Part shown: positions 61,792-64,000 of the stretch, one piece after another | Numbering within the stretch: position 1 is the stretch's first letter | How the letters are laid out: each line of letters opens with the position of its first letter | Assembly: GCF_002443255.2 (NCBI RefSeq) | Contig: NW_019211454.1 | Span: 5,551,858 to 5,615,857 of the forward strand | Reading direction: 5' to 3' | Origin: Varroa destructor | Lineage: Eukaryota > Arthropoda > Arachnida > Mesostigmata > Varroidae | DNA length: 64,000 nucleotides | Translations under genes and position numbers: made by a program | Notes under the pieces: model-generated | What the model saw: only the letters and a program-made list of their open reading frames with translations | Told to the model about the DNA's origin: nothing | Database searches by the model: none

Positions 61792-63779
61792 CATCTATCT
61801 AAATAGCTTATGAACCTTTGTTGTTCCGTATTCGAATGGTTTTCTATAGAGACAAAAATGTGAGATGATTTTCAACCTCGTCGTAGTACAGCTCTAAAGT
61901 GCCAACTCATCAATATTAGAAATACGTACAGTAACCTAGGTTCGGGGCTGGACGTGGATTGGCTTAATTTCCTATTGAGAAGGGCTAATCACCCTATGTA
62001 GGGCTTAAGGGGCACTACTGAATGTAAAATACAAAATATCTATATAAGCTAATTATCTGGAGAGTCAGATCTGTATTTGGGGGCGCATTCGTTAGAAACT
62101 GTTTTTGTCCTATTTACCGAGGCCGATTTTTCTGCTAAACATAAATACAATAGAAAATGGGCCTTCGTCACGAAGCTTCAAAGTTGTTGCATAAGCGCAC
62201 GTAGCAAAAAGCAGCACCGAACGGGTTTCAACAACGCCCTAACGTAGGATATCCGAAGTTCAAAGGTAAGTGGCCGGTTCCCATAAGCACTAGATGTGAA
62301 CTATTACTGCTAACACTATTGTACGTAATGCACCGCACCTGTCACCAGGAACAAACTGATATCTTCTGTAGATCTTGCAAAAATACTTGATTGAGCAGAA
62401 CGCGCATGGATAGTCTTGGTGGTTTCCTAAACTTTATTGTAAATGGCCAAGCAGATATGGCACACCTACTATGAAACGTTGTCCTTTTTGTCCTGATGAT
62501 CTGAACGAGACCTGAAAATGCTCGTTTCGAAATCTGAGGGCTCCCTATGTCACGCGGTACTTTTTTAGAGTAAGATCGGCTTGGCGGAGGGTTTCTGCAC
62601 CCACGGTCTTCGGGAGTCAAGGCGTAATTTACCATCTGAGTGGTGCGTACCTTGACTGGTAATGGTTTACAATATCAAAAATAAGAGCTGCGTCTTCTAA
62701 CAAATATAATGCGCGTGTGTCAATCTACGAAAAATGTTCACTAAAAAAAATCAGGCATATTTCAATTTACAATGCTCGTATTCATGTTTACCTTGTACTT
62801 ACTCTGTTAAAGGCAATGCGTTATGGTACTGGAAAGTATCTCTGTAATTGCTCAACGTACAAGAATGGATTATCTGAAAGCAATGATAAAAATCGTAATG
62901 GAGCCACAATGGTGTCAATTATGGTATAAGCTCAGATAGGGTGTGACTTTATAAAAATTATATATATAAATGACAATTGTAATTGGCTCAGTTTCGTATT
63001 GTTTCCATATCAAAAGACCGAAACTATTTTTTCCTTGTAGTTATAACTGTCCAACGAAACGCTAGATTTTATTGATGTTGGCCAGAACATCTCTATGCTA
63101 AACGGGATGTTAGGCGCAACGAAACGATTTGAATAACTCGATGCACCCGCTACTCAGAAGAGGGAACTAGTACTCTTTGGATATGTACACCAAGAAGAAG
63201 ATTTCCTTGATTTGTTTGTGTCTAGATAGCATTCGAGCATACAGAGGATCAACATATGGATTAATAAGTTATTATTCTGCTGATAAGATAGTAAGTATGC
63301 ATATGAGTGGCAACGAGAGGAACTTGTTTGACGTGGAACGCCGATCCAACCGCTCCGAAGGCAAAGTCTTTTGCAAGGGTATTCGGGTAAACAAATTTCA
63401 GCCCAACAGTACTTTTAGGCGTAGCGGATTTTTCAATTGAGTTCGTCTTTCTTCCTACTTAATCAGACCAGTTGATCAGACGCCTTACAAATGTTTCCTT
63501 CGTACAGCTTGAAGCTTTAATAGCATTATTCGTATAAAAATCAAATAAGTTTGCCGATCGTAAGTAGGTTTTTAGGCATTGCAAACAAACTGCAGAACTA
63601 TGTGAGCGTACCTAGTAAGGTCAATATCTAAAATAGCTTAAATTATACAATTTAAACACAATAATAGTTGTGTCTTCGGAAACACGATGAACAAACGGTG
63701 TCCACGTGTTCTCTCACACACACACACACATTGTATATTACATAATAAAAAAATTAATGGGCCCTTTTTTTAATTTCAG
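61792..63779. other. No supported gene; possible intron sequence before the last exon
   Basis: Nothing coding-like stands out. A consensus donor CAAAG|GTAAGT at 62266 follows a 20-codon open segment (containing NGFQQRPNVGYPKF) with a weak acceptor. (CA)n lies at 63715. Confidence 0.4.
63715..63730. repeat. (CA)n microsatellite
   Basis: Eight CA units just upstream of the acceptor at 63779. Confidence 0.95.
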
Positions 63780-63908
63780 GTACTAGCTTCGAACTACTTG
63801 GTAGTATCATTTACCCCTAGGGGAAGCGGCGCAGGCTTCATGCAAGAACAGATCGAATGGGGCTCGGAAAGTAACAGCAGCCAGTGGGTGCAGGGTAACC
63901 CCAACTGA
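63780..63908 (+). CDS. Candidate terminal exon, 42 codons
   Basis: The acceptor GCCCTTTTTTTAATTTCAG (ending 63779) is strong. The phase-0 frame reads VLASNYLVVSFTPRGSGAGF, then MQEQIEWGSESNSSQWVQ and ends GNPN at TGA (63906-63908). The Gly/Ser/Asn/Gln-rich, Cys-free tail looks like a natural C-terminus. The phase matches the donor at 49506. The minus strand is open over the same stretch (63991-63794), so one is a shadow. The sequence right of the stop to the window edge is GC-rich and could be 3' UTR. Family unknown. Confidence 0.35.
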   Translation, partial: VLASNYLVVSFTPRGSGAGFMQEQIEWGSESNSSQWVQGNPN

Positions 63909-64000
63909 GAGCGGCAGTGTGACGTTACGACAGGCCGGGTATTTTCTCCTCTGTAGACGACAGGCGCAAAACGAAGGATGGCCCAGGGCAAAGCAGTCTG

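Noticed and set aside
1..64000. CRISPR array, rRNA, functional tRNA, LTR retrotransposon or transposase gene
   Set aside because: No regularly spaced direct repeats, no cloverleaf that closes, no reverse-transcriptase, integrase or transposase motifs in any frame, and no long terminal repeats were seen.

Overview
This looks like a piece of a eukaryotic nuclear genome, most likely from an invertebrate. By eye it is about 60% A+T. CpG is not depleted. There are TA, TC, CA, TAC and AAGC microsatellites, no long open reading frames, no operon-like packing, and several good GT...AG splice-site pairs around short open segments. A mesostigmatid mite or another arthropod with long introns would fit, but nothing here fixes the species. 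No protein in the window could be matched to a named gene with confidence, so no gene symbols are given.

The window is overwhelmingly non-coding (intron and/or intergenic). At this composition a stop codon is expected about every 16 codons, so open frames up to about 140-170 codons are close to what chance gives in six frames of 64 kb. I therefore kept only open segments that also have splice signals, a plausible start, or other support, and scored them low.

Left part (1-6.1 kb): the window opens inside a frame that ends at a GTACGT donor (1-114). A strong acceptor at 1233 starts a phase-compatible open segment ending in a stop, so this could be the 3' end of a plus-strand gene. Two further candidate terminal exons follow at 5168-5320 and 5951-6046. 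Middle (12-21 kb): a short ATG exon with a signal-peptide-like product (12728-12785) can be joined in phase to 20473-20588 and then, across a 101-base intron, to 20690-20809. An unrelated or alternative exon lies at 18255-18439. A minus-strand candidate first exon with a membrane segment lies at 23177-23034.

Right part (33-64 kb): exon candidates at 33439-33627, 38226-38285, 45958-46135, 49453-49505 and 63780-63908 have compatible phases and would read as one long-intron plus-strand gene ending at the TGA at 63906-63908. A basic terminal exon (43075-43250), a candidate first exon with an arthropod-type initiator (56657-56836), and a GC-rich, frame-shifted coding-like relic followed by AATAAA (61373-61728) do not fit that chain and may belong to other loci.

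Repeats: three diverged copies of what looks like one tRNA-derived SINE lie on the minus strand (14.8, 28.7 and 42.1 kb), with other tRNA-like relics near 29.6, 38.8 and 39.6 kb. The most striking unexplained structures are two back-to-back perfect hairpins at 44709-44775, a T-run/hairpin/A-run arrangement at 18768-18845, and a 12-bp-arm near-palindrome at 6121-6146. I saw no true tRNA, rRNA, CRISPR array, LTR element or intact transposon gene.
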